A stretch of DNA of 64,000 nt from Parasulfuritortus sp036391875 (lineage in GTDB: Bacteria > Pseudomonadota > Gammaproteobacteria > Burkholderiales > Thiobacillaceae): positions 1 to 64,000 of the forward strand of contig DASVZA010000041.1 of NCBI GenBank assembly GCA_036391875.1, in the 5' to 3' direction. Below the pieces are notes generated by a model. That model was not told where the DNA came from and made no database searches. It saw only the letters and a program-made list of their open reading frames with translations. Every line of letters begins with the position of its first letter. The stretch's first letter is position 1. The position numbers were made by a program, and so were the translations under genes. Shown one piece after another: positions 37,271 to 44,607 of this stretch.

Positions 37271-37868
37271 GGCCGACATCCCCGAAATGTTCCTCGCGGA
37301 CGATGCGCGGCGTGACCTCGCGCAGATCGATGCTGACCGGCTGGTAGACGACCCGTTTCTGTTCCGGGTCGTAGCGCATCTCGACCTGGCCATGGACCGG
37401 GAAATCCTTGCGGAACGGGTGGCCGATGAAGCCGTAATCGGTCAGGATGCGGCGCAGGTCCGGGTGGCCGTCGAACACGATGCCGACCAGATCGAAGGCC
37501 TCGCGCTCGAACCAGTCGGCCGCCTTCCAGACGTCGACCACCGAGGCAACCATGGGCAGCACCTCGTCGGCGCAGTAGGCGCGGACCCGAACGCGATGGT
37601 TGCGGGCCACGGAGAGCAGATGCATGACCACGGCGTAGCGGCCCGTCTCCTTGCCGACGCCGGCATAGGTCGAGTAGTCGACGCCGCACAGGTCGATCAG
37701 TTCGTCGAAACGCAAGGTGGGCGCGTCGCGCAGCAGGACGGCCACTTCATGCCAGTCTTCGGGCCGCACCTCGATGGTGACTTCGCCTAGGGCAACCTTG
37801 CCGCTGAGCAGTTTTTCGTCCAGGACTTCTTCCAGGCGCGAGAGCAGAACTTCGGGGGTTACGGGCAT
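37263..37868 (-). CDS. nuoC: NADH-quinone oxidoreductase subunit C
   Basis: This 201-residue peripheral-arm subunit has the family signature WFEREAFDLVGIVFDGHPDL followed by RILTDYGFIGHPFRKDFP. It bridges NuoD and NuoI. The start codon has a GTG-CCC-GTA context with RBS-like GAGGACTC upstream, 12 nt after nuoB. Confidence 0.97.
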   Translation of the reverse strand: MPVTPEVLLSRLEEVLDEKLLSGKVALGEVTIEVRPEDWHEVAVLLRDAPTLRFDELIDLCGVDYSTYAGVGKETGRYAVVMHLLSVARNHRVRVRAYCADEVLPMVASVVDVWKAADWFEREAFDLVGIVFDGHPDLRRILTDYGFIGHPFRKDFPVHGQVEMRYDPEQKRVVYQPVSIDLREVTPRIVREEHFGDVGHG

Positions 37869-37880
37869 CTGGGCGAGTCC

Positions 37881-38360
37881 TCAGCGGGCAATCGTGTTGG
37901 TACGCCTGATCTTGTTCATCAGTTGGCCGAGGCCGAACAACAACGCCTCGGCCGTCGGGGGGCAACCGGGCACATAGACGTCGACCGGCACGATGCGGTC
38001 GCAGCCGCGCACCACGGCGTAGGAATAATGGTAGTAACCGCCACCGTTGGCGCACGAGCCCATGGACAGGACCCAGCGCGGCTCGGGCATCTGGTCGTAG
38101 ACCTTGCGCAAGGCGGGGGCCATCTTGTTGGTGAGTGTGCCGGCCACGATCATCAGATCGCTTTGCCGGGGACTGGGCCGGAACACGATGCCGAATCGAT
38201 CCAGGTCGTAGCGTGCGGCGCCGGCCTGCATCATCTCGATAGCACAGCAGGCGAGACCGAAGGTCATGGGCCACAGGGAGCCCGTCTTGGCCCAGTTGAT
38301 GACCTGGTCGGCCGTGGTGGTGATGAATCCCTTCTCCTGCAGACCTTGCATCGCCGTCAT
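37881..38360 (-). CDS. nuoB: NADH-quinone oxidoreductase subunit B (cluster N2)
   Basis: This 159-residue subunit carries terminal cluster N2, with the adjacent cysteines in GLACCAIEMM plus Cys in MGSCANGGG and PGCPPTAEAL. ATG 38360 overlaps the nuoA stop (ATGA). The upstream in-frame extension was rejected as the nuoA shadow. Confidence 0.97.
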   Translation of the reverse strand: MTAMQGLQEKGFITTTADQVINWAKTGSLWPMTFGLACCAIEMMQAGAARYDLDRFGIVFRPSPRQSDLMIVAGTLTNKMAPALRKVYDQMPEPRWVLSMGSCANGGGYYHYSYAVVRGCDRIVPVDVYVPGCPPTAEALLFGLGQLMNKIRRTNTIAR

Positions 38361-38725
38361 TCCCACTCCAAGGCGCCCTTCATCCATTCGTAGGCGAAGC
38401 CCACCACCAGGATGCCGAGAAACACCACCATGGCCCAGAAACCGAAGGTGCCGATGTCTTTCAGCACCACAGCCCAAGGAAATAGGAAGGCGATTTCCAG
38501 GTCGAACAGGATGAACAGGATGGCCACCAGGTAATAGCGCACGTCGAACTTCATGCGCGCATCTTCGAAGGCCTCGAAACCGCATTCGTAAGGGGAGTTT
38601 TTTTCCGAGTCGGGACGCAGCAAGCCCAGGCCCCAGCCCAGGCCGCCGCCGACCAGCATGGGGCCGATACCCACCAGCAGGCCGACTACGATGAAAACCA
38701 AAATCGCAAAATAATTATCTAGCAT
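38357..38725 (-). CDS. nuoA: NADH-quinone oxidoreductase subunit A, first nuo gene
   Basis: This 122-residue three-helix subunit has the family motif SPYECGFEAFEDARMKFDVR (the quinone-loop Cys) and FDLEIAFLFPWA. A GAGGGG ribosome-binding site precedes the ATG, and a promoter-like pair lies about 45-70 nt upstream. It is the first of 14 nuo genes in the standard A-N order. Confidence 0.97.
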   Translation of the reverse strand: MLDNYFAILVFIVVGLLVGIGPMLVGGGLGWGLGLLRPDSEKNSPYECGFEAFEDARMKFDVRYYLVAILFILFDLEIAFLFPWAVVLKDIGTFGFWAMVVFLGILVVGFAYEWMKGALEWE

Positions 38726-38767
38726 TTTGTCCCCTCGGCCACAGCTACAAGCGCGGCTAGTCGTTGG

Positions 38768-38797
38768 AGTTTATTTGCCAGACAAGGTTCGTGTCAA
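38768..38797 (-). promoter_or_regulatory. Candidate sigma-70 promoter of the nuo operon
   Basis: On the minus strand a perfect TTGACA (38797-38792) is followed by an 18-bp spacer and TAAACT (38773-38768). It lies 43 nt upstream of the nuoA start and just downstream of the tRNA-Leu terminator, where a new promoter would be expected. Confidence 0.6.
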
Positions 38798-38805
38798 GCC
38801 GAGCC

Positions 38806-38836
38806 AAAAGAAAAAACCCATTAATATCAATGGGTT
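38806..38836 (-). terminator. Rho-independent terminator after tRNA-Leu
   Basis: AACCCATT-AATATC-AATGGGTT forms an 8-bp perfect stem (38815-38836). On the minus strand it is followed by TTTTTT-C-TTTT. It ends the tpiA-secG-tRNA-Leu transcript and separates it from nuo. Confidence 0.85.
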
Positions 38837-38871
38837 GCACATGACAGCGAAATTTAAATAGTAAAAACAGA

Positions 38872-38956
38872 TGGTGCCGACGACGAGACTCGAACTCGTA
38901 CGCATTTCTGCACTGCCCCCTCAAGACAGCGTGTCTACCAATTTCACCACGTCGGC
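38872..38956 (-). tRNA. tRNA-Leu, anticodon GAG
   Basis: This 85-nt class II tRNA has acceptor arms GCCGACG and CGTCGGC pairing perfectly, discriminator A and an encoded CCA. The D loop is typical of leucine tRNAs (GGTGAAATTGGTAGACAC). The anticodon loop is TTGAGGG, giving GAG, which reads CUC and CUU. The variable arm is long and the T arm carries TTCGAGT. It lies 32 nt after secG, the same linkage as secG-leuU in enterobacteria. Confidence 0.97.
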
Positions 38957-38988
38957 ATGACTTGGAAGGGTGACTAAGTCACCCGGTA

Positions 38989-39327
38989 TTACTTGGGGAT
39001 GTCCCCTGTTTTGTCACCACCGCCCATTGGTGCGGCAGGCACCGCAGGTTGCGGCGGCGCCGGTTGCTGGGCAACCGGCTTGGCGACCTGACCGTGGCCC
39101 TTGGCGGCAAAATAGGTCAGCCCCATGCTGGTCAGGAAAAACACCGCGGCCAGCACGGCCGTGGTCCGGCTCAGGAAGTTGGCCGAACCGCTGGCACCGA
39201 ACAGGCTGCCCGAAGCGCCGCTGCCGAAGGCGGCGCCCATGTCGGCACCCTTGCCATGCTGCAACAGCACCAGGCCGACCAGGGCAATCGCCACCAGTAC
39301 GTGCATTATCCAGACTACGAATTCCAT
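38989..39327 (-). CDS. secG: Preprotein translocase subunit SecG
   Basis: This 112-residue SecYEG accessory subunit has two membrane helices (residues 3-22 and about 51-70) around the conserved cytoplasmic loop LQHGKGADMGAAFGSGASGS. The C-terminus is Pro/Ala-rich (AQQPAPPQPAVPAAP), as in other betaproteobacteria. ATG 39327 was chosen because it begins the first helix (MEFVVWIMHV); an upstream in-frame ATG adds no recognisable sequence. It lies 7 nt after tpiA. Confidence 0.96.
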   Translation of the reverse strand: MEFVVWIMHVLVAIALVGLVLLQHGKGADMGAAFGSGASGSLFGASGSANFLSRTTAVLAAVFFLTSMGLTYFAAKGHGQVAKPVAQQPAPPQPAVPAAPMGGGDKTGDIPK

Positions 39328-39334
39328 ATTGCCC

Positions 39335-40081
39335 TCAACCCGCTTTGCAGATGGCCAGGAACTCGGCGGCATTGAGTGAAGCACCGCCGATCAGACCACC
39401 GTCGATATCCGGCTGGGCGAACAATTCGGCCGCATTGGCCGCCTTGACGCTGCCACCGTATTGAATGATCAGGCCGTCCGCCACCGTTGCATCCAGGGCG
39501 CGAATCTTGCCGCGGATGAAGGCGTGCACAGCCTGGGCCTGGTCCGGCGTCGCCGTCATCCCGGTGCCGATCGCCCAGACCGGTTCGTAGGCGATGACCG
39601 CCTTGGCCAGGGACGCGACGCCGCCCCTGCTCAGAACGGCATCGATCTGGCGCCCCACCACCCGCTCGGTGATGCACTCTTCACGCTCATTGAGGGTCTC
39701 GCCCACGCAAAGGATGGGCGTCAGGCCCGCAGCTTGGGCAGCGGCGTACTTCTCCGCCACCAATTCGTCCGATTCACCATACAGGGCACGCCGCTCGGAG
39801 TGTCCGACGATGACATACTTGCAACCGAAGTCGTTCAGCATGGCGGCCGACACCTCGCCGGTGTAGGCGCCCTTTTCATGCTGGCTGAGGTTCTGCGCAC
39901 CCCAGGCAACGGCCGTCCCGGCCAGCTTGGCCTGGACTTGCGACAGGTAAGGATAGGGCACGCAGACCGCCATTTGGGCCTTTGCCTCGTCGATGCCGGC
40001 CAGAATGGCGGTCAGCAATGATTCGTTCTCGGCCGAAGTGCCGTGCATCTTCCAATTGCCGGCGACCAGTGTGCGTCGCAT
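39335..40081 (-). CDS. tpiA: Triosephosphate isomerase
   Basis: This 248-residue TIM barrel interconverts dihydroxyacetone phosphate and glyceraldehyde 3-phosphate. Catalytic residues are visible: Lys in AGNWKMHG, His in VGHSERR and Glu in AYEPVWAIGTG; phosphate loops appear as YGGSVKAAN. It is the first gene of the tpiA-secG-tRNA-Leu unit. Confidence 0.98.
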   Translation of the reverse strand: MRRTLVAGNWKMHGTSAENESLLTAILAGIDEAKAQMAVCVPYPYLSQVQAKLAGTAVAWGAQNLSQHEKGAYTGEVSAAMLNDFGCKYVIVGHSERRALYGESDELVAEKYAAAQAAGLTPILCVGETLNEREECITERVVGRQIDAVLSRGGVASLAKAVIAYEPVWAIGTGMTATPDQAQAVHAFIRGKIRALDATVADGLIIQYGGSVKAANAAELFAQPDIDGGLIGGASLNAAEFLAICKAG

Positions 40082-40201
40082 GAATCGTGTCCCTGTCTAG
40101 AAAGGCGGCGATGTTAGCCGTTTAGCCCTTTACGGTCAATCCGATACAGCCACAGGCCGGCCGCGGTTTGGCGCCGGTTGAACGCCGGCAAATGGCTTGG
40201 A

Positions 40202-40444
40202 TCAGTCTTCTTCCCGATCCAGGTATTTCTGCAAGCGCCGCTCGGCCACATGGCGGTCGAACTTCCACTCGTCGAGCAATCCCAGGGCCAGTTCGAAGGC
40301 CTTGGCGTTCATGCCGAACAGACGCTCCAGCTCGAATGCGGTGCCTTGCTCAAGCGCAGCGCAAAAATCGCGCAACACCGCCACTTCCGCATCGTCGGGA
40401 TTGCGCTTGATGTATTTGGCTATGGATTTGATCGCGTTGGCCAT
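40202..40444 (-). CDS. Small helical protein of unknown function with upstream Pho box
   Basis: This 80-residue charged, all-helical cytoplasmic protein begins MANAIKSIAKYIKRNPDD and ends RRLQKYLDREED. I do not recognise a family. An RBS (GGAAGAGCAAG) directly precedes ATG 40444. Its leader contains a 7-bp hairpin, CGCCGCT-(6)-AGCGGCG (40473-40492), and a well-formed Pho box about 80 nt upstream. It follows pstB by 190 nt on the same strand, so it may be read from its own promoter or from the pst operon. Confidence 0.75.
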   Translation of the reverse strand: MANAIKSIAKYIKRNPDDAEVAVLRDFCAALEQGTAFELERLFGMNAKAFELALGLLDEWKFDRHVAERRLQKYLDREED

Positions 40445-40522
40445 CTTGCTCTTCCGTGGTTGTACGGCTATCCGCCGCTTCATTCAGCGGCGAAATCATA
40501 ACCATAAACGGCGAGAGCGGCA

Positions 40523-40540
40523 GTTACAAATTTATGACAC
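40523..40540 (-). promoter_or_regulatory. Pho box upstream of the 80-residue protein gene
   Basis: On the minus strand the sequence is GTGTCAT-AAAT-TTGTAAC. Against the enterobacterial PhoB consensus CTGTCAT-AAAT-CTGTCAC, the first unit matches at 6 of 7, the spacer at 4 of 4 and the second unit at 5 of 7. A TATGGT -10-like hexamer lies about 16 nt downstream. Confidence 0.65.
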
Positions 40541-40634
40541 GCCAGCCGCGCACCGCGCCGCGGCTAGTGACGTCACGGCCGGATTCAGGCCCATTGCAGG
40601 CCGTCACGCCACCTGACAGGCGACCGCCGAACGA

Positions 40635-41417
40635 CTAACCGAAGCGACCGGTGATGTAGTCCTCGGTCTGTTGAACCTTGGGCTTCACGAACAGTTCGTC
40701 CGTCTTGCCGAATTCGATCAGTTCGCCCAGATACATGAAGGCCGTGTAGTCGGAAATTCGCGCGGCCTGCTGCATGTTGTGGGTCACGATGGCGATGGTG
40801 TATTCCGACTTGAGTTCGTTGACCAGCTCCTCGACCTTAGCCGTGGAGATCGGATCCAGGGCCGAGGTCGGCTCGTCCAGCAACACCACCTCCGGCCTGA
40901 CCGCCACGCCGCGGGCGATGCACAAGCGCTGCTGCTGGCCGCCGGACAGGGAGAGGCCGCTCTGCCCCAGCTTGTCCTTGACCTCGTCCCAAAGTGCCGC
41001 CTTGCGCAGCGCCCACTCGACCCGATCATCCATCTCGGACTTGGACAGCCGGTCGTACAGACGGACACCGAAGGCGATGTTTTCGTAGATGGTCATCGGG
41101 AACGGAGTCGGCTTTTGGAACACCATGCCGATCTTGGCACGCATCATGTTCACGTCCTGCTTCTTGTCGAGCAGGTTCTTGCCGTGGAACAGGATCTCGC
41201 CCTCCGCGCGCTGGCCGGGGTACAGGTCGTACATGCGGTTGAAGGTGCGCAGCAGTGTGGACTTGCCGCAGCCGGACGGCCCGATGAAGGCGGTCACCTT
41301 GTTCTTCGCAATATCGAGGTTGACGTTCTTCAATCCCTTGAAGTCGCCATAAAAGAAATCCAGACCACGGACTTGCAGGGCGATTTCCTCGCCGGGCAGG
41401 GTGGATTGTTCGGACAT
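40635..41417 (-). CDS. pstB: Phosphate ABC transporter ATP-binding protein
   Basis: This 260-residue ATPase has Walker A GPSGCGKST, signature LSGGQQQR, Walker B VVLLDEPTSALDP and the PstB hallmark FQKPTPFPMTIYENIAFG. It powers high-affinity phosphate import. ATG 41417 is preceded by GGAG with 7-nt spacing; the GTG immediately upstream is an alternative. It is last of pstSCAB, and no phoU or phoBR follows in this window. Confidence 0.97.
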   Translation of the reverse strand: MSEQSTLPGEEIALQVRGLDFFYGDFKGLKNVNLDIAKNKVTAFIGPSGCGKSTLLRTFNRMYDLYPGQRAEGEILFHGKNLLDKKQDVNMMRAKIGMVFQKPTPFPMTIYENIAFGVRLYDRLSKSEMDDRVEWALRKAALWDEVKDKLGQSGLSLSGGQQQRLCIARGVAVRPEVVLLDEPTSALDPISTAKVEELVNELKSEYTIAIVTHNMQQAARISDYTAFMYLGELIEFGKTDELFVKPKVQQTEDYITGRFG

Positions 41418-41439
41418 CACAGTACTCCGGAGGATGAAT

Positions 41440-42282
41440 TTAGAGGGTGTCTTTCTGGCGGAAGATGACGCGCGCCCCGATATTGATGGCCAGCACCAGC
41501 AGTGCGATCAACAGCGACCCGCCCCAGGCCAACTGGACCCAGTTGTCGTATGGGCTCATGCCGAACTGGAAGATCACCACGGGCAAGTTTCCCATGGGTT
41601 TCGACATATTTGCGTTGAAGAACTGGTTGTTCAACGCGGTGAACAGCAAAGGTGCCGTTTCGCCGGTTACCCGGGCGATGGCCAGCAGAACCCCGGTCAC
41701 CACGCCGGCCTTGACGGCGCGCAGGGTGATCTTGAGCGAAACCTGCCAACGCGGAGCCCCCAGCGCAAAGGCCGCTTCACGCAGGCTGGTCGGCACCAGT
41801 CTCAGCATATTCTCCGTGGTGCGGACAACGACCGGAATGGCAATCAGCGACAGGGCGATCGAACCGGCCCATCCCGAGAAGCCGCCGAAGCTGACGACCC
41901 AGAGGGCATAGACGAACAGGCCGATGACGATGGAGGGCGCGGACAGCATGATGTCGGTCACGAAACGGGTGAGGGAGGCAAATTTCGACTTGTCGCCGAA
42001 TTCAGCGAGGTAAATGCCGGCCAGAATACCGATTGGCGTCGACACGAAAGTCGTGACCAGCAGAATCAGGCCGCTGCCGACGATGGCGTTGCGCAGACCG
42101 CCGCCGGCGGTGCCGGGAGCCGGCGTGTCCTTGGTGAAGAAATCCCAGTCGAGCGCCGAGATCCCCTTGGAAAACAGCGTCCAAAGGATCCAGAGCAAAG
42201 CGGCAAAACCAAGCGCCATGGCCAGCATGGACAAGCCGATGCCGATACGATTGATCCAGGTACGACGGGTATATAGACTCAT
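41440..42282 (-). CDS. pstA: Phosphate ABC transporter permease PstA
   Basis: This 280-residue inner-membrane permease has six helices and the EAA loop motif (REAAFALGAPRWQVSLKITL) that docks PstB. The region SAPSIVIGLFVYALWV is also family-typical. It lies 9 nt after pstC and 22 nt before pstB. Confidence 0.97.
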   Translation of the reverse strand: MSLYTRRTWINRIGIGLSMLAMALGFAALLWILWTLFSKGISALDWDFFTKDTPAPGTAGGGLRNAIVGSGLILLVTTFVSTPIGILAGIYLAEFGDKSKFASLTRFVTDIMLSAPSIVIGLFVYALWVVSFGGFSGWAGSIALSLIAIPVVVRTTENMLRLVPTSLREAAFALGAPRWQVSLKITLRAVKAGVVTGVLLAIARVTGETAPLLFTALNNQFFNANMSKPMGNLPVVIFQFGMSPYDNWVQLAWGGSLLIALLVLAINIGARVIFRQKDTL

Positions 42283-42291
42283 TCCTGACTC

Positions 42292-43272
42292 CTACTTGCC
42301 CTGTTTCTTGGTGCCGCTGTGGATCAACCAGCGCGAAACCGCCAATACGATGAAGGTGATGACGAAGAGCAGCAGGCCGAGCGCGAACAGGGATGAAATA
42401 TGCAGCCCCGGTTCCGCCTCGCCGAATTCGTTGGCCAACGTCGACGCGATCGAGCTACCGGGGGCAAACAGGCTGGTCGGCAGGCGGCTGGAATTGCCGA
42501 TCACGAAGGTCACCGCCATGGTCTCGCCCAGGGCGCGGCCGAGGCCGAGCATGATGCCGCCGATCACGCCGACCCGGGTATAGGGCAACACGATGTTCCA
42601 GACGACTTCCCAGGTCGTGCAGCCGACCCCGTAGGCGGATTCCTTGAGCACCGGCGGCACGGTCTCGAACACGTCACGCATCACGGCGGCGATAAACGGG
42701 ATGACCATCAGGGCCAGGACGATGCTGGCGGTCAGGATGCCGATGCCGATGGGGGGGCCGACGAACAATCCGCCGATGACCGGCAGCTTACCCAACGTAT
42801 TCTGGATGACGGGCTGGACATAATTCGAGAACAGCGGCGCGAAAATGAACAGACCCCAGATACCGAACACGATGGACGGCACCCCCGCCAGCAGTTCGAT
42901 CGCCGAACCGAGCGGGCGGCGCAGCCAGGTCGGGCAGGTCTCGGTCAAGAACAGGGCGATGCCGAAGCTGATCGGCACGGCGAAGAGCAACGCGATGAAC
43001 GACGTCACCAGCGTGCCGTAAATTGCGATCCGGGCACCGTATTTCTCGTCCGGGATGCTCCAGACATCACCCCAGATGAAGCCCCAGCCGAACTCCTTGA
43101 AGGCCGGAGTGGCCTCGTGGCCGAGCGAAGCCAGGATGCCGACCAGGGCGACCAGAACGGTCATGGCGAACAACATCGTGACCTGATGGAAAGCCAAATC
43201 CTGCAGCTTGAACAGCGTGCCTCGCTTAGCCTGCTGGCTCGGGGTGTCGGCGCGAGTCGATACTTCACTCAT
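42292..43272 (-). CDS. pstC: Phosphate ABC transporter permease PstC
   Basis: This 326-residue permease has a soluble N-terminal stretch, six helices and the EAA loop (KESAYGVGCTTWEVVWNIVL). GVPSIVFGIWGLFIFAP is a PstC signature. It is separated from pstS by a 124-nt gap holding two strong hairpins. Confidence 0.97.
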   Translation of the reverse strand: MSEVSTRADTPSQQAKRGTLFKLQDLAFHQVTMLFAMTVLVALVGILASLGHEATPAFKEFGWGFIWGDVWSIPDEKYGARIAIYGTLVTSFIALLFAVPISFGIALFLTETCPTWLRRPLGSAIELLAGVPSIVFGIWGLFIFAPLFSNYVQPVIQNTLGKLPVIGGLFVGPPIGIGILTASIVLALMVIPFIAAVMRDVFETVPPVLKESAYGVGCTTWEVVWNIVLPYTRVGVIGGIMLGLGRALGETMAVTFVIGNSSRLPTSLFAPGSSIASTLANEFGEAEPGLHISSLFALGLLLFVITFIVLAVSRWLIHSGTKKQGK

Positions 43273-43303
43273 AGGGTATACCGTCCATATCTCTGCTTGG
43301 GGG

Positions 43304-43347
43304 TTCTACGACAGCGGCCTGAACTTGTCCAGGCCGCTGTCGTAGAA
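43304..43347 (-). other. Intercistronic hairpin 2 between pstS and pstC
   Basis: An 18-bp perfect inverted repeat with an 8-nt loop starts TTCTACGACAGC and ends GCTGTCGTAGAA. It lies just downstream of the pstS palindrome and upstream of pstC. It probably protects the pstS mRNA 3' end from exonucleases or reduces read-through. Confidence 0.75.
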
Positions 43348-43348
43348 A

Positions 43349-43378
43349 ATCCGAGAGTGCCGTACGGCACTCTCGGAT
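43349..43378 (-). terminator. 30-bp perfect palindrome (attenuator-like) after pstS
   Basis: The segment is a perfect palindrome centred at GTAC, with arms beginning ATCCGAGAGTGCC. It starts 18 nt after the pstS stop. On the minus strand the stem is followed by TTTT, so it can act as a leaky terminator. This fits high pstS and lower pstCAB expression. Confidence 0.75.
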
Positions 43379-43396
43379 CGCTATGTCGTTACCGGA

Positions 43397-44413
43397 TTAC
43401 TTCATATCTTTCATGCGTGCCTCGACCAGCTTCACGACGGAAGGCGGCAGGGCGACGTAGCCCAGGTCTTCGGCCAGCTTCTGGCCATGGTTCAGGGACC
43501 AGGTGAAGTAGTCGCGGACGGCCTTCTGCTTGGCGGCATCGCCTTGTTCGTAGCTCAGGACGTAGGTGGCGCTGACGATCGGCCAGGAATCCTTGCCGGG
43601 CATGTCCAGCAGATCGGGGGCCATGGTCTTGGTCTTGAAGTCGGCATAGGTCGCCGCGGCAGCCATCGCCTTCTGGGTCGGGGCCACGAAATGACCGGCC
43701 TTGTTCTTCAGGGAAACGAAGGTCAGGTGGTTGGCGCGGGCATCCGGGAAGTCGGCGTAGCCGATGGCGCCGGAGATCTTCTGCACGTTGGCGGCCACAC
43801 CGGGGTTGCCCTTGCCGCCCACGCCGTTGGCCGGCCAGTTGACGGAGGTGCCGGTGCCGACTTCCTTCTTGAAGGCTTCGGATTGCTTGGCCAGGTAGTT
43901 GGAGGTCATGAAGGTGGTGCCGGAAGCATCGGAACGGAAGCAGACGGTGATGGCCAGATCCGGCAGACGGACGCCGGGGTTCAGCTTGGCGATACGGGGA
44001 TCGTTCCACTTGGTGATGGCGCCGCGGAAGATGTCGGCAGCGGTCGCGCCATCTAGCTTCAGCTGGTCGGACTTGATGCCGGGCAGGTTCACCACGATGG
44101 TGGCGCCGCCCATTTCGCTCGGGAACTGGATCAGATGGTTGGCATCCAGTTCGGCCTCGCTCATCGGCGCGTCGGTACCAGCGAAGTCAACGGTCTTGGC
44201 CTTGATCTGCTTCATGCCGCCGCCGGAACCGATGCCTTGATAGTTGACGTTGACGTGGCCGATCGTCTTGTAGGCTTCCGCCCACTTGGTGTAGGACGGG
44301 TAGGCGAAGGTGGAGCCGGCACCGGTGATGTCGGTGGCGGAAGCGACAGCACTGACGGCCATGGCGGCGGCAACGCCGGCCAGCTTGAAGAAAACGCGTT
44401 TGGTAGCGAACAT
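43397..44413 (-). CDS. pstS: Phosphate-binding periplasmic protein PstS
   Basis: This 338-residue binding protein has a signal peptide (MFATKRVFFKLAG to VASA, about 27 residues) and phosphate-site segments GAGSTFAYPSYTKW, VDFAGTDAPMS and RSDASGTTFM. It delivers phosphate to PstCAB. ATG 44413 has a strong GGAGGATTTTTC RBS; an upstream in-frame extension was rejected. Confidence 0.97.
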   Translation of the reverse strand: MFATKRVFFKLAGVAAAMAVSAVASATDITGAGSTFAYPSYTKWAEAYKTIGHVNVNYQGIGSGGGMKQIKAKTVDFAGTDAPMSEAELDANHLIQFPSEMGGATIVVNLPGIKSDQLKLDGATAADIFRGAITKWNDPRIAKLNPGVRLPDLAITVCFRSDASGTTFMTSNYLAKQSEAFKKEVGTGTSVNWPANGVGGKGNPGVAANVQKISGAIGYADFPDARANHLTFVSLKNKAGHFVAPTQKAMAAAATYADFKTKTMAPDLLDMPGKDSWPIVSATYVLSYEQGDAAKQKAVRDYFTWSLNHGQKLAEDLGYVALPPSVVKLVEARMKDMK

Positions 44414-44441
44414 GAAAAATCCTCCGGATGGGAAACGTGAA

Positions 44442-44459
44442 ATGACGCGGTTGCGACAG
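44442..44459 (-). promoter_or_regulatory. Candidate Pho box upstream of pstS
   Basis: On the minus strand: CTGTCGC-AACC-GCGTCAT, 5 of 7 matches to the consensus in each unit at an 11-bp period. It lies only 28 nt from the ATG, which leaves little room for a normal promoter. The AT-rich dyad further upstream is an alternative regulatory element. Confidence 0.4.
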
Positions 44460-44478
44460 GACGCCATCCTAGGGGTCG

Positions 44479-44501
44479 AATGTTACGAAATTATTAACAT
44501 T
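44479..44501. promoter_or_regulatory. AT-rich dyad in the pstS/glycosyltransferase divergent region
   Basis: AATGTTA-(9 nt)-TAACATT is a perfect 7-bp inverted repeat within an AT-rich stretch. The minus strand also shows three degenerate 11-bp units with GTTAT, GTTAA and CGTAA cores. It may be the true PhoB or other operator for pstS. Confidence 0.4.
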
Positions 44502-44566
44502 GTAATAACTTTCCGGCTGTAGAACAGATACAACATTCGGAATAGGCCGCTTGCCCGGGACCGCCC

Positions 44567-44584
44567 ATGTCATGCGGTTGTCAC
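44567..44584 (+). promoter_or_regulatory. Pho box upstream of the first glycosyltransferase
   Basis: ATGTCAT-GCGG-TTGTCAC: each unit matches the PhoB consensus at 6 of 7 positions, with an exact 11-bp period. It ends 23 nt before ATG 44608. The spacing implies a very short or absent leader. Confidence 0.6.
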
Positions 44585-44607
44585 GTTGCATCGGCATCGT
44601 ATCGCCC

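Noticed and set aside
40085..40201. GCCGG/CCGGC inverted repeat after the 80-residue gene as a terminator
   Set aside because: Short stem, no T-tract on the minus strand, and imperfect flanks.
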